From positions 1 through 13,243 of the forward strand of contig JAPKDN010000031.1 of assembly GCA_028822575.1 (NCBI GenBank): a DNA stretch of 13,243 nt, given 5' to 3'. This document shows positions 1 to 7,339 of the stretch, in pieces (positions within the stretch are counted from its first letter, which is position 1; the number at the start of each line of letters is the position of its first letter). The position numbers and the translations under genes are program-made. Source of the DNA: Alphaproteobacteria bacterium. Lineage in GTDB: Bacteria; Pseudomonadota; Alphaproteobacteria; Thalassobaculales; Thalassobaculaceae. The notes under the pieces are model-generated. The model ran no database searches, was not told the DNA's origin, and saw only the letters and a list, made by a program, of their open reading frames with translations.

Positions 1-492
1 AACCTCAACCGCTATTTCGCCGAAATGGGGGCCGCGATCGAAGGCGCGGGCGGGCGCATCGACAAGTTTATCGGCGATGGAATCATGGCGCTTTTTGCGG
101 TCGATGCTTCCTATCCCGATGGCTGCCGGCACGCCTTGCGGGCGGCCAATACAATGGCCGAAAACTTAAAATCCCTGAATTAGAGCCTAAAGAACGATCT
201 CGATGAACCGCTCCGAATCGGCATTGGCATCCATGGTGGACCCGCGATCGTTGGAGAGTTGGGTTATCGCCGGACCCGGGGCCTGACCGCGGTTGGCGAC
301 ACCGTAAACACGGCTAGCCGGTTGGAAACCCTGACCAAGAATTATACAGCTCAACTCGTGATCTCAGGCGATGTGGCGGCCGCCGCCGAATTGGATTTGT
401 CGGCCTGTCCCGTCGAGGACGTGGAGATTCGGGGCCGCGAGGAACGACTGCCGGTTCATATCGTGGTTGACGCGGCCAGCCTACCGGGGTGA
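1..492 (+). pseudogene. Class III adenylate cyclase, catalytic-domain fragment interrupted by in-frame TAG
   Basis: The 5' end lies outside the window. One frame from base 1 to the TGA at 490-492 reads as the C-terminal part of a class III nucleotide cyclase domain, which makes cAMP from ATP. Counting codons from base 1, D21-K22-F-I-G-D26-G holds the adenine-contacting Lys (K22) and the second metal Asp (D26). The segment T96-A-V-G-D-T-V-N103-T-A-S-R107 holds the transition-state Asn and Arg. Thr at position 96, where class IIIa has Asp, suggests class IIIb. Codon 61 (181-183) is TAG, yet family-like sequence continues in the same frame for about 100 codons with no frameshift. A protein ending at codon 60 would lack T96, N103 and R107 and could not be an active cyclase. 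The change looks recent: a one-base substitution from a codon such as CAG, GAG, AAG or TGG, or an assembly error. No upstream domain is visible. The domain is clear; its status as a true pseudogene is less certain. Confidence 0.8.
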
Positions 493-588
493 GGGCTCCT
501 TGCGACCGATAAATCCGTAAATCGAAATCTTTCCCGGCTCCGTTCGTCGCTGTAAGAAGGGCGGTCATCGCGTCATGGGAGTTTCGAT

Positions 589-1812
589 ATGTCCACGCCA
601 TTGCCTCTCGCCGGGATTCGGATTTTCGATCTCACCCGCATTCTCGCCGGTCCGACCTGTACCCAATTGCTGGGCGATCTCGGGGCTGATGTGATTAAGG
701 TGGAGCGTCCCGGGGTCGGTGACGACACGCGGTCCTGGGGACCGCCTTACGTCAAGGGCGCCGACGGCGAGGACACCACTGAGTCGGCCTACTACTTGTC
801 GGCCAACCGCAACAAGCGTTCCATCACCATCGATCTGCGCAGTGCCGAGGGTGTCGCCCTGGCGAAACGCATGATCGCGAAATGCGATGTCCTGATCGAG
901 AATTTCAAGGTTGGAAGCTTGGCTAAGCTGGGCCTTGGTTATGACGATCTGAAGGAAAAATTTCCGGATCTTGTCTATTGTTCGGTCACGGGGTTTGGTC
1001 AGACCGGGCCCTATGCGGAACGGACCGGTTACGATTTCTTGGCTCAGGGCCTGGGCGGGATCATGAGCGTCACCGGCGCGCCGGATGGCGAGCCGATGAA
1101 GGTCGGCGTCGGGATCGCCGATGTCATGACCGGCATGTACGCCTCCACCGCGATCCTCGCCGCGCTTAGACATCGCGATGCTAGCGGCGAGGGCCAGCAT
1201 ATCGATACCTGCCTGTTGGATACCCAGGTCTCGTGGTTGATCAACGAGGGCACCAACTACCTCGTCTCGGGAAAGATTCCGACCAAGCTTGGCAACGAAC
1301 ATCCAAACATCGTGCCCTACAAGGTTTTCAGTACCTCGGACGGCTATGTCATCCTGGCGGTGGGCAACGACCGGCAATTCCAGGGGTGGTGCGCCTGTGC
1401 AGGCGCCGATGATCTGGCGAGCGACCCGGACTTCGCGACCAATCCGCTGCGCATCGTCAACCGCGACCGGCTTTACGACGCGATGCCGGCGTATATGGAA
1501 AGCAAGACCACAGCCGAGTGGTTGGAGGTCCTCGCCGAGGCGAAGGTGCCCTGTAGTCCGGTCAACAATATCGAGCAAGTCTTCGAGAACGAGCAGGTCC
1601 AGGCCCGCGAAATGCGGATCGAGATGGATCACCCGAAGGCTGGCTCGGGCAAGGTTCCACTGATCGGCAACCCGCTGAAGATGTCGGCGACCCCGCCGCA
1701 ATACCGCAAGGCGCCGCCGGTTCTTGGGCAGCATACCGATGAGGTTCTGGCCGAGGTGTTGGGCCTGGACGAGGCGGAAATCGCCGGATTGAAGGATGCG
1801 GGAACGGTTTAG
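589..1812 (+). CDS. Family III CoA-transferase (CaiB/BaiF/Frc family)
   Basis: Predicted cytoplasmic enzyme of 407 residues that moves CoA between carboxylic acids through an aspartyl-CoA mixed anhydride; this length is usual for the family. The N-terminus has the family signature L-A-G-I-R-I-F-D-L-T-R-I-L-A-G-P (7-22), followed by G-A-D-V-I-K-V-E-R-P. N-R-N-K-R-S-I-T-I-D-L lies at 73-83. The catalytic Asp is D178 in G-I-A-D-V-M-T-G-M-Y-A, equivalent to D169 of formyl-CoA transferase. The ATG at 589 is preceded by GGGAG (577-581) with a 7-base spacer, which supports the start. The K-V-G-V-G-I-A-D region resembles the succinyl-CoA:dicarboxylate (glutarate-type, SUGCT-like) branch, but the acid substrate cannot be fixed from sequence. 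It stands alone: the pseudogene ends 96 bases upstream, and the next gene converges on it with a 27-base gap. Succinyl-CoA made by MutAB could be its CoA donor; that is only an inference. Confidence 0.93.
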   Translation: MSTPLPLAGIRIFDLTRILAGPTCTQLLGDLGADVIKVERPGVGDDTRSWGPPYVKGADGEDTTESAYYLSANRNKRSITIDLRSAEGVALAKRMIAKCDVLIENFKVGSLAKLGLGYDDLKEKFPDLVYCSVTGFGQTGPYAERTGYDFLAQGLGGIMSVTGAPDGEPMKVGVGIADVMTGMYASTAILAALRHRDASGEGQHIDTCLLDTQVSWLINEGTNYLVSGKIPTKLGNEHPNIVPYKVFSTSDGYVILAVGNDRQFQGWCACAGADDLASDPDFATNPLRIVNRDRLYDAMPAYMESKTTAEWLEVLAEAKVPCSPVNNIEQVFENEQVQAREMRIEMDHPKAGSGKVPLIGNPLKMSATPPQYRKAPPVLGQHTDEVLAEVLGLDEAEIAGLKDAGTV

Positions 1813-1839
1813 GAACCGCCGAGGCTCCGGGCCGCTCTT

Positions 1840-2640
1840 TCAGTCAGTCTCTCGAAGATATCGTCCAGGCGTCGAACCAAGTTCGCGCCTGAACATGGCG
1901 ATGAAGGCGCTTGGGCTTTTGTAACCAAGATCCAGCGCCACAGTGGTGACCTGGGAGCCGGCGGCCAGGCGCTCCAGGGCCGCCAGTAGCCGTCGCCGCT
2001 GGCGCCAGCGGCCGAAACTAAGACCTGTTTCAGATGTGAATAATCGGGCTAGTGTACGTCCGCTGGCGCCAACCGTATGCCCCCAATCCTCCAGCTCGCG
2101 TGGATCGGCGGGGGTCTCGATCAGGTGATCCGATACCGCGCGGGCCCGCCGATCGATCGGCAGAGGAAGATGCAGCGGTGCCGGCTCAAGCGCCATCAAC
2201 TCATCGCGCAATACGCCCACCAGCCGGCTCTCTGGGCCGGGGTCGTCATAGTCGTCCGGGAGTGTGACGACCCGCAGGATCAATTCCCGGGCCAATGTCG
2301 GCATCACGACCACGGTGCAGTCCGGCGGCGCGGGAATTGGCGTGCCGTCGCGTACATAGAGCGTCGCCATGCGAAGCGCGGTTACCGCGATCACCTGATG
2401 TTCCATCGTCGCCGGCACCCAGACAGCGAAACCCGGTGGTACCAGCCAGGCGCCACGTTCCGTGCGAACCGACATCACGCCGGATTCTCCATGCACCAAT
2501 TGCGCGCGGTCGTGGTGATGCATGCCAGTGGTGTCGCCGGCTTCATAATCGGCGGTGAAGCCGACAATGTCGCGATGCGAGTCCATGCGCCGCTGGGCGG
2601 CGCGGTAGTCAACGCGGGTATGTCTGTTTCGCGGTATCAT
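1840..2640 (-). CDS. AraC-family regulator with N-terminal cupin (NimR/YeaM-like)
   Basis: Predicted transcription factor of 266 residues. The N-terminal cupin sensor covers about 35-100, with H-H-H-D-R-A-Q-L (41-48), G-A-W-L-V-P-P-G (63-70) and W-V-P-A-T-M-E-H (74-81). The AraC DNA-binding domain, with two helix-turn-helix units, covers about 165-262: G-A-S-G-R-T-L-A-R-L-F, T-G-L-S-F-G-R-W-R-Q, then V-A-L-D-L-G-Y-K-S-P-S-A-F-I-A-M-F-R-R. This is the subgroup containing E. coli NimR (YeaM), which controls the adjacent divergent MFS gene nimT. Here too the gene diverges from MFS transporters, across 107 bases, so local control of those transporters is likely; the ligand is unknown. The start is uncertain: neither the ATG at 2640 nor the in-frame ATG at 2586 (M19, just before the conserved part) has a clear ribosome-binding site. 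If M19 is used, the protein has 248 residues. It converges with the CoA-transferase gene. Confidence 0.9.
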   Translation of the reverse strand: MIPRNRHTRVDYRAAQRRMDSHRDIVGFTADYEAGDTTGMHHHDRAQLVHGESGVMSVRTERGAWLVPPGFAVWVPATMEHQVIAVTALRMATLYVRDGTPIPAPPDCTVVVMPTLARELILRVVTLPDDYDDPGPESRLVGVLRDELMALEPAPLHLPLPIDRRARAVSDHLIETPADPRELEDWGHTVGASGRTLARLFTSETGLSFGRWRQRRRLLAALERLAAGSQVTTVALDLGYKSPSAFIAMFRRELGSTPGRYLRETD

Positions 2641-2653
2641 CTGTCAATCTATC

Positions 2654-2683
2654 GTGAGACAGAAAGAAAAAGCCATGTAAGAT
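2654..2683 (+). promoter_or_regulatory. Candidate sigma70-like promoter for the MFS pair
   Basis: GTGAGA (2654-2659) and TAAGAT (2678-2683) each match 4 of 6 consensus bases for -35 and -10, with an 18-base spacer. They lie in the divergent region between the AraC-type gene and the first transporter. Transcription would start near 2690 and place the inverted repeat at 2707-2726 just inside the transcript. Matches this weak occur by chance, so this is only a candidate. Confidence 0.25.
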
Positions 2684-2706
2684 TAGCGTTCCAGTATCCC
2701 AACCAA

Positions 2707-2726
2707 GGATTCCGTTCGCCGAATCC
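2707..2726. promoter_or_regulatory. Inverted repeat, candidate operator for the AraC-type regulator
   Basis: GGATTC and GAATCC form a perfect 6-base inverted repeat with an 8-base centre, giving half-site centres 14 bases apart. It sits between the divergent regulator and transporter genes, 21 bases before the transporter ATG. NimR-type regulators usually bind a dyad in the intergenic region they share with their target. A protein bound here would lie downstream of the candidate promoter and could block transcription. A small RNA hairpin near the start codon is an alternative reading. Confidence 0.35.
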
Positions 2727-2747
2727 ATTTCCCGGGGTGAGACCGCC

Positions 2748-3932
2748 ATGCCGCAATCGCGATTCTTGTTTTTGAACATCGGTCACACGATCGATCATCT
2801 GTTCATGCTGATGTTTCCGGCGGTCGCGGCCTTGGCGGCGGTAGAGTTCGGCGCCACCTATGGCGAGGTTCTGACCCTCGCGACGGGGAGTTTTATCGCC
2901 TTTGGCGTGTTTTCCCTTCCCATGGGGTGGCTCGCGGATCGATTCAGTCGCGAGTTCATGCTCTCGATATTCTTCTTCGGCATCGGAGCGGCGATGATCC
3001 TGACCAGCTTCGCCCAGGAGCGCTGGCAGATAGTCGCGGCCCTGACCTTGGTCGGCATGTTCGCGGCGATCTATCATCCCGTCGGCCTCGCCATGGTCTC
3101 CCAAGGCGGCGGCGAAGTCGGTCGGCGCCTTGGCGTGAATGGTGTCTGGGGTAACATGGGCGTGGCCGCGTCGGCCCTATCGATCGGCGCCTTCGCCGAC
3201 TTCGCCGGCTGGCGCGAGGCGTTCATGCTGGCTGGTGCCCTGTCCATCATGCTCGGGTTCGGTTGGGTTCGAGTGAGCCGGGCCACCGGTCTCGAAGCGG
3301 GCGCGAAGAAAAAACAAGGCGGAACCCCGGCAATCGATTGGAAACGCGTGTTGGTCGTGGTTCTGATCACAACGACGGTTGGCGGCTTTATCTTCAACTC
3401 GATGACGGTGTCCTTGCCCAAGGTTCTGGTGGACCGTCTCGCTGACTTCTCGCTCACCGCGACCGAGGTTGGCGCCATCGCTTCGGCGGTCTACGCCTCG
3501 GCGGCCTTCACTCAAGTGGTGGTGGGCCGAGCGATCGACAAATACTCGATCAAGCCGATCTTCCTCGCCCTGGTCGCGGGGCAGGCGGTGGCCCTGTATC
3601 TCGCGGTGTCCGCGTCGGGTTGGATGATGGTGGTGATCGCGGTTTTCGTCATGATCCTGGTGTTCGGGCAAATCCCGATCAATGACACGCTGATCGCGCG
3701 CTACACGCCTGATTCCTGGCGCAGTCGGGTCTATTCGGTGAAATACGTGCTATCCTTCACGGTCTCGGCGGCGGCGGTGCCGTCGATTTCCTGGATCTAC
3801 TCGGACTACGGCGGGTTCCCGACCATGTTCACCTACGCGGCGGCGGCGGCGGTCGTGATCACCCTCACCGTGGCGGCTTTGCCGGGGCGGCGAGACCCGA
3901 CCCCAGAGGCCATGGGCGCGGGTGACGACTGA
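2748..3932 (+). CDS. MFS transporter, Fsr-like (first of tandem pair)
   Basis: Predicted 12-helix inner-membrane permease of 394 residues from the major facilitator superfamily. The pattern resembles the Fsr (fosmidomycin resistance) family of proton-driven efflux proteins: N-I-G-H13-T-I-D16-H in helix 1, and motif A between helices 2 and 3 as G-W-L-A-D-R-F-S-R (60-68). I-Y-H-P-V-G (108-113) is followed by L-G-V-N-G-V-W-G-N-M-G-V-A. A hydrophilic central loop (about 175-200) ends in D-W-K-R before the second half, which repeats a motif A-like G-R-A-I-D-K-Y-S-I-K. GGGGTGAG (2734-2741) precedes the ATG and supports the start. It is the first gene after the divergent AraC-type regulator, and its paralogue follows after 28 bases, so the two are probably co-transcribed. 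The substrate is unknown; drug or metabolite export fits the regulator context, but uptake is not excluded. Confidence 0.88.
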   Translation: MPQSRFLFLNIGHTIDHLFMLMFPAVAALAAVEFGATYGEVLTLATGSFIAFGVFSLPMGWLADRFSREFMLSIFFFGIGAAMILTSFAQERWQIVAALTLVGMFAAIYHPVGLAMVSQGGGEVGRRLGVNGVWGNMGVAASALSIGAFADFAGWREAFMLAGALSIMLGFGWVRVSRATGLEAGAKKKQGGTPAIDWKRVLVVVLITTTVGGFIFNSMTVSLPKVLVDRLADFSLTATEVGAIASAVYASAAFTQVVVGRAIDKYSIKPIFLALVAGQAVALYLAVSASGWMMVVIAVFVMILVFGQIPINDTLIARYTPDSWRSRVYSVKYVLSFTVSAAAVPSISWIYSDYGGFPTMFTYAAAAAVVITLTVAALPGRRDPTPEAMGAGDD

Positions 3933-3946
3933 CCGGAACGTCTGAC

Positions 3947-3954
3947 GAGGAGGG
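3947..3954 (+). promoter_or_regulatory. Strong ribosome-binding site for the second MFS gene
   Basis: GAGGAGGG lies 6 bases before the ATG at 3961. It is the closest match to the anti-Shine-Dalgarno sequence that I found among the starts here and fixes that start. It suggests that the second transporter is translated independently of the first. Confidence 0.7.
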
Positions 3955-3960
3955 TTAACA

Positions 3961-5193
3961 ATGCCTTTGGCGCGCATGTTGATGATCAATTTCGGCCATG
4001 GGTTGGTTCACCTGTTGATGCTGCTGTTCCCGGCGGTGGCCGCGCTGGCGGGAAGTGGATTCGCCGAGAAATTCGGGGAGGTCCCCGCGCTCGGTTGGTT
4101 GCCGACAAATGAGTTGGCGACGGACTATGGACCGCTGCTGATCCTGACCACGGGAAGTTGGCTGGCTTTCGGGCTGGGCTCGATGCCGGCGGGATGGCTC
4201 GCGGATCGCTGGAGCCGACGCGGTATGATGGCGGTTTACTTTATCGGCTCGGGTGCCGCCTGTTTGCTGACGGCCGTCGCTCAGTCCTATTGGCAAATCG
4301 CCGGCGCGTTGATGGCGCTTGGCGTTTTCGCGTCGATCTATCATCCGGTCGGCGTGGCGATCCTGGCGGGTGGGGCGCCGGAAAGCCTGGGCAAGCGCTT
4401 GGCCATGAACGGGGTATGGGGAAATGTCGGCGTCGCTTTCTCGGCGATCGTTGCCGGTGTTCTCGCGAATGCGTTCGGCTGGCAAGCCGCCTTCGTCGTC
4501 CCGGGCGCGCTGTCCATCGGTTTCGGTCTGCTGTGGTTGAAAACGACGACGGCGGTGGAAATCGACGTGATGGACGGGGATCCGTCGAAGACCGTCGCGC
4601 CGCCGCCGGTCGACTGGAAGCGGGTGATCGTGATCATTTCGCTGCTGACGGTTCTAACGGGGTTCACGTTTAACGCCGCGATCGTGGCTCTGCCAAAACT
4701 CTTCGACGAGCGTCTGGGTGAGCTTGCGGGCAGTACGGCGGTGGTCGGATTCATGGCCTTTGGCGTATACATCGTCGCCGGCGTGGGGCAACTCGTGGTC
4801 GGCGGCCTGATCGACCGGTTCTCCATCAAGACGGTTTTTCTGATCGTCGTGGCCGCCGAGGCGGCGGCGATGTTTTGGGTCATTAATGCCCAGGGTATAA
4901 CCGTCATGTTCGCCGGCACGGCGATGATGTTGCTGGTTTATGCCAGCCTGCCGATCGCCGACACGATGGTGGGTCGCAACGCGCCGGCGCATTTGCGCTC
5001 GCGGACATACGCGTTCATCTATCTGATAACTTTTGGCGCCTCGACGGCGGCGATCCCGGCGATCGCCTATATTCACGGCGGCGGCGGTTTTGCTCAGCTG
5101 TTCACGATTCTCGCGGTGATGGGTGTTATCGTGTTCGCGGGTATCTGCTTGCTTCCCAGCCAACGCCAAGTCGAGGCCGTGCCGGCGGAGTAG
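3961..5193 (+). CDS. MFS transporter, Fsr-like (second of tandem pair)
   Basis: A 410-residue inner-membrane permease clearly paralogous to the preceding gene. Shared blocks are the helix 1 end L-F-P-A-V-A-A-L-A, motif A G-W-L-A-D-R-W-S-R (78-86), I-Y-H-P-V-G (126-131), N-G-V-W-G-N-V-G-V-A, the linker V-D-W-K-R, and G-G-L-I-D-R-F-S-I-K in the second half. Two differences stand out. An extra stretch of about 18 residues (around 42-61, W-L-P-T-N-E-L-A-T-D-Y) lies before helix 2, where the paralogue has a short loop. The helix 1 Asp (D16 of the first copy) is Val here. The start is fixed by the strong ribosome-binding site at 3947-3954. The arrangement suggests gene duplication followed by a change in substrate, or a two-protein transporter. 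The substrate is unknown. Confidence 0.88.
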   Translation: MPLARMLMINFGHGLVHLLMLLFPAVAALAGSGFAEKFGEVPALGWLPTNELATDYGPLLILTTGSWLAFGLGSMPAGWLADRWSRRGMMAVYFIGSGAACLLTAVAQSYWQIAGALMALGVFASIYHPVGVAILAGGAPESLGKRLAMNGVWGNVGVAFSAIVAGVLANAFGWQAAFVVPGALSIGFGLLWLKTTTAVEIDVMDGDPSKTVAPPPVDWKRVIVIISLLTVLTGFTFNAAIVALPKLFDERLGELAGSTAVVGFMAFGVYIVAGVGQLVVGGLIDRFSIKTVFLIVVAAEAAAMFWVINAQGITVMFAGTAMMLLVYASLPIADTMVGRNAPAHLRSRTYAFIYLITFGASTAAIPAIAYIHGGGGFAQLFTILAVMGVIVFAGICLLPSQRQVEAVPAE

Positions 5194-5253
5194 CATCGAC
5201 AAGGCCGGAGACCGACCGGTTCCCCGTGCTTGCGTTTCCACGACCGCGAGATT

Positions 5254-5257
5254 AGGA
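5254..5257 (+). promoter_or_regulatory. Ribosome-binding site that decides the mutA start
   Basis: AGGA with a 9-base spacer precedes the ATG at 5267. The open frame extends upstream to 5123, inside the second MFS gene, but that extension has no family resemblance and no comparable site. Residues from M-E-D-T-N onward look like a normal MutA N-terminus. Confidence 0.55.
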
Positions 5258-5266
5258 ATTCCGGCC

Positions 5267-7339
5267 ATGGAAGACACAAACGAATCCCAGTTTACACCGC
5301 TCGCTGAAGGTTTCGATGAAGCCGGACGAGACGATTGGACGGCCCTGGTCGAAAAGGCGCTGAACGGCCGCCCGATCGACAAGGTCCTGAACACTCAGAC
5401 TTATGAGGGTGTGACGCTTAGTCCGATCTATCGCGCGGACGGCCAACCCGCCCAGGCCGACCCCTCGGGGTTTCCGGGTGCAATGCCAATGACTCGGGGA
5501 CCGGCGTCGTCCACCCGGAGTGATCAGGGCTGGGATATTCGCCAATTGCACGCGAACCCCGAGCCAGGGGAAACCAACACGGAAATCAAGGCTGATCTGG
5601 CGGGTGGCGCGACCTCGGTGACCTTGCGGCTGGATCAAGGCGCGCGCCACGGCGGCGAGGGTTTTGGAACCGATGGCCTGATCGCGCGACGGGTCGATGA
5701 TATCGAGACCGCGCTTGCCGGTGTTGATCTGGTGCGAACCGCGATCTCGCTACAGGCCGGAGCGGCGTTCCTACCAGCGGCCGCCTCGTTGATCGCTCTG
5801 GCGGGACGCCGAGGCGTCGACGCCAATAGCTTGAAAGGTTCGTTCGGTGCCGACCCGATCGCGTGTCTGGCCGAAGCCGGTGGCCTCCCCGGACCGCTGG
5901 ATTGTTACCTGCAAGGGCTTGCCGCGCTCGCCGAGTGGAGCGATGCCAATACGCCGGGTATCCGCGCGGTCGGTGTCGACACCGCCGTCTATCATGGCGC
6001 CGGCGCGACGGAGACCCAAGATCTCGGCTTCGCGTTGGCCACGGCGTTGGCCTATCTGCGTGCCATGACCGGGGCCGGGATGAGCATCGACGCGGCGTGT
6101 CGCCAGATAGGCTTCACGCTTTCCGTTGGCACCGATGTTTTCCAAGTCATCGCCAAACTACGTGCGGCGCGGCGGCTTTGGGCGCGGGTCTCGGAAGTCT
6201 GTGGGGCCAGTTTAGACGCCCGAGGCATGGCGCTTGGAGCGGCGACCGCGTCCCGGTCGTTGAGCCAAAGGGATATCTGGGTCAATCAGTTGCGCGCGAC
6301 CTGCGCCTGTTTCGCCGCTGGTGTTGGCGGCGCCGACAGCATCACCGTTCGACCTCATACCGACGCCATCGGTGGCCCCGACCCGTTGGCCCGGCGCGTG
6401 GCGCGCAACATCCAAACGATCCTGGTACGAGAATCCTCGCTCGCACGCGTCGCCGACCCCGCTGGCGGCTCCTACTATGTAGAGCAATTGTCCGATGAAT
6501 ATGCCCGGCGGGCCTGGGAGGTTTTTCAAGAAATCGAAGCGGCGGGCGGCATGGCGAATGCACTGGTTTCCGGCAAGGTTGCCGAGATGATCGCCGGCGC
6601 CTGGTCCGAACGCGAACGTAACCTCGCGCGCCGCCGCGATGAGTTGACCGGTGTTTCTAGCTTCCCGGATCTAGAGGAGGCGCCAGCCGTGGTGATTAGG
6701 CCCGATACGGCGGCGCTACAGCGGGTCGTTGAGGGCGCTAAATCGGGCGATGGCGTCGCGGTTTCCGAAGGTTTGGATGTTGACGGTTTGATCGCCGCGG
6801 CGGGCAAGGGCGCGAGTTTCGCCGCTCTGTCCAAATCCACCGCCGGACCCGCGATCACGGTTTCAGCTCTGGTTCAGCATCGTCTTGGAGAGGCCTTCGA
6901 AGCCCTGCGCGACGCCAGCGACAGGACACTCGCCAAGACCGAACGCCGCCCAAGCGTGTTCGTCGCCGAGATTGGAACGGCGGCTGACTACACCGCCCGG
7001 GCGGTCTTCTCCAAAAGCTATTTCGCCGCCGCCGGCATCGACGCGATCGAGGCGGAGATCGACACTGGTGATCCCGCCGGCATCGCGGCCGCCTTTCAAG
7101 GTTCCGGCGCGGATTTTACCGTGATCTGTTCGTCTGATACCCTTTATCGGACCGAAGCCGAGGGCTGTACGAAAGCGCTTAGGGCCGCCGGCTCAAGGGT
7201 CGTCGTTCTGGCTGGACGCGCCGGCGAGAACGAGGCGGAATTGCGGGAGGCGGGCGTCGACCGCTTTATTCATGCTGGCGACGACATGCTGGCCAGCCTG
7301 CGCGCGGTGGCCCAGGAGATAGGGATGATCGAGCAATGA
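5267..7339 (+). CDS. mutA: Methylmalonyl-CoA mutase small (beta) subunit
   Basis: Non-catalytic partner of MutB in the heterodimeric, adenosylcobalamin-dependent mutase that interconverts (R)-methylmalonyl-CoA and succinyl-CoA in propionate catabolism. The product from the chosen ATG has 690 residues. It begins with a linker region containing [14 protein letters not shown], typical of small subunits. A degenerate TIM-barrel domain follows, ending near [14 protein letters not shown]-terminal B12-domain fold (about 562-690) has lost its cofactor motif: where MutB has M-G-Q-D-G-H-D-R-G, this protein has I-G-T-A-A-D-Y-T-A. It therefore cannot supply the lower cobalt ligand and should serve structure and assembly. 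The stop overlaps the mutB start (ATGA at 7336-7339), indicating translational coupling. The gene begins 73 bases after the second transporter; no convincing promoter was seen in that gap. Confidence 0.95.
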   Translation: MEDTNESQFTPLAEGFDEAGRDDWTALVEKALNGRPIDKVLNTQTYEGVTLSPIYRADGQPAQADPSGFPGAMPMTRGPASSTRSDQGWDIRQLHANPEPGETNTEIKADLAGGATSVTLRLDQGARHGGEGFGTDGLIARRVDDIETALAGVDLVRTAISLQAGAAFLPAAASLIALAGRRGVDANSLKGSFGADPIACLAEAGGLPGPLDCYLQGLAALAEWSDANTPGIRAVGVDTAVYHGAGATETQDLGFALATALAYLRAMTGAGMSIDAACRQIGFTLSVGTDVFQVIAKLRAARRLWARVSEVCGASLDARGMALGAATASRSLSQRDIWVNQLRATCACFAAGVGGADSITVRPHTDAIGGPDPLARRVARNIQTILVRESSLARVADPAGGSYYVEQLSDEYARRAWEVFQEIEAAGGMANALVSGKVAEMIAGAWSERERNLARRRDELTGVSSFPDLEEAPAVVIRPDTAALQRVVEGAKSGDGVAVSEGLDVDGLIAAAGKGASFAALSKSTAGPAITVSALVQHRLGEAFEALRDASDRTLAKTERRPSVFVAEIGTAADYTARAVFSKSYFAAAGIDAIEAEIDTGDPAGIAAAFQGSGADFTVICSSDTLYRTEAEGCTKALRAAGSRVVVLAGRAGENEAELREAGVDRFIHAGDDMLASLRAVAQEIGMIEQ

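Noticed and set aside
511..529. Three AAATC repeats in the gap before the CoA-transferase gene
   Set aside because: Five-base units at uneven spacing; no symmetry or known site, so probably chance.
565..1734. Long minus-strand frame opposite the CoA-transferase gene
   Set aside because: A shadow of a well-supported plus-strand gene; low-complexity, Arg-rich composition and no recognisable domain.
2619..2647. Possible minus-strand promoter with a perfect TTGACA (2642-2647) for the regulator
   Set aside because: The hexamer 17 bases further on, GACATA, matches only 2 of 6 consensus bases. It would start transcription inside the longer reading frame, which is possible only if the shorter protein start is correct.
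2077..2775. Plus-strand frame across the AraC-type gene and its upstream region
   Set aside because: It is antisense to a clear regulator, runs into the divergent regulatory region, and shows no domain.
5123..5266. N-terminal extension of the mutA frame upstream to 5123
   Set aside because: It overlaps the end of the second transporter gene, has no family resemblance, and a better start with a ribosome-binding site lies at 5267.
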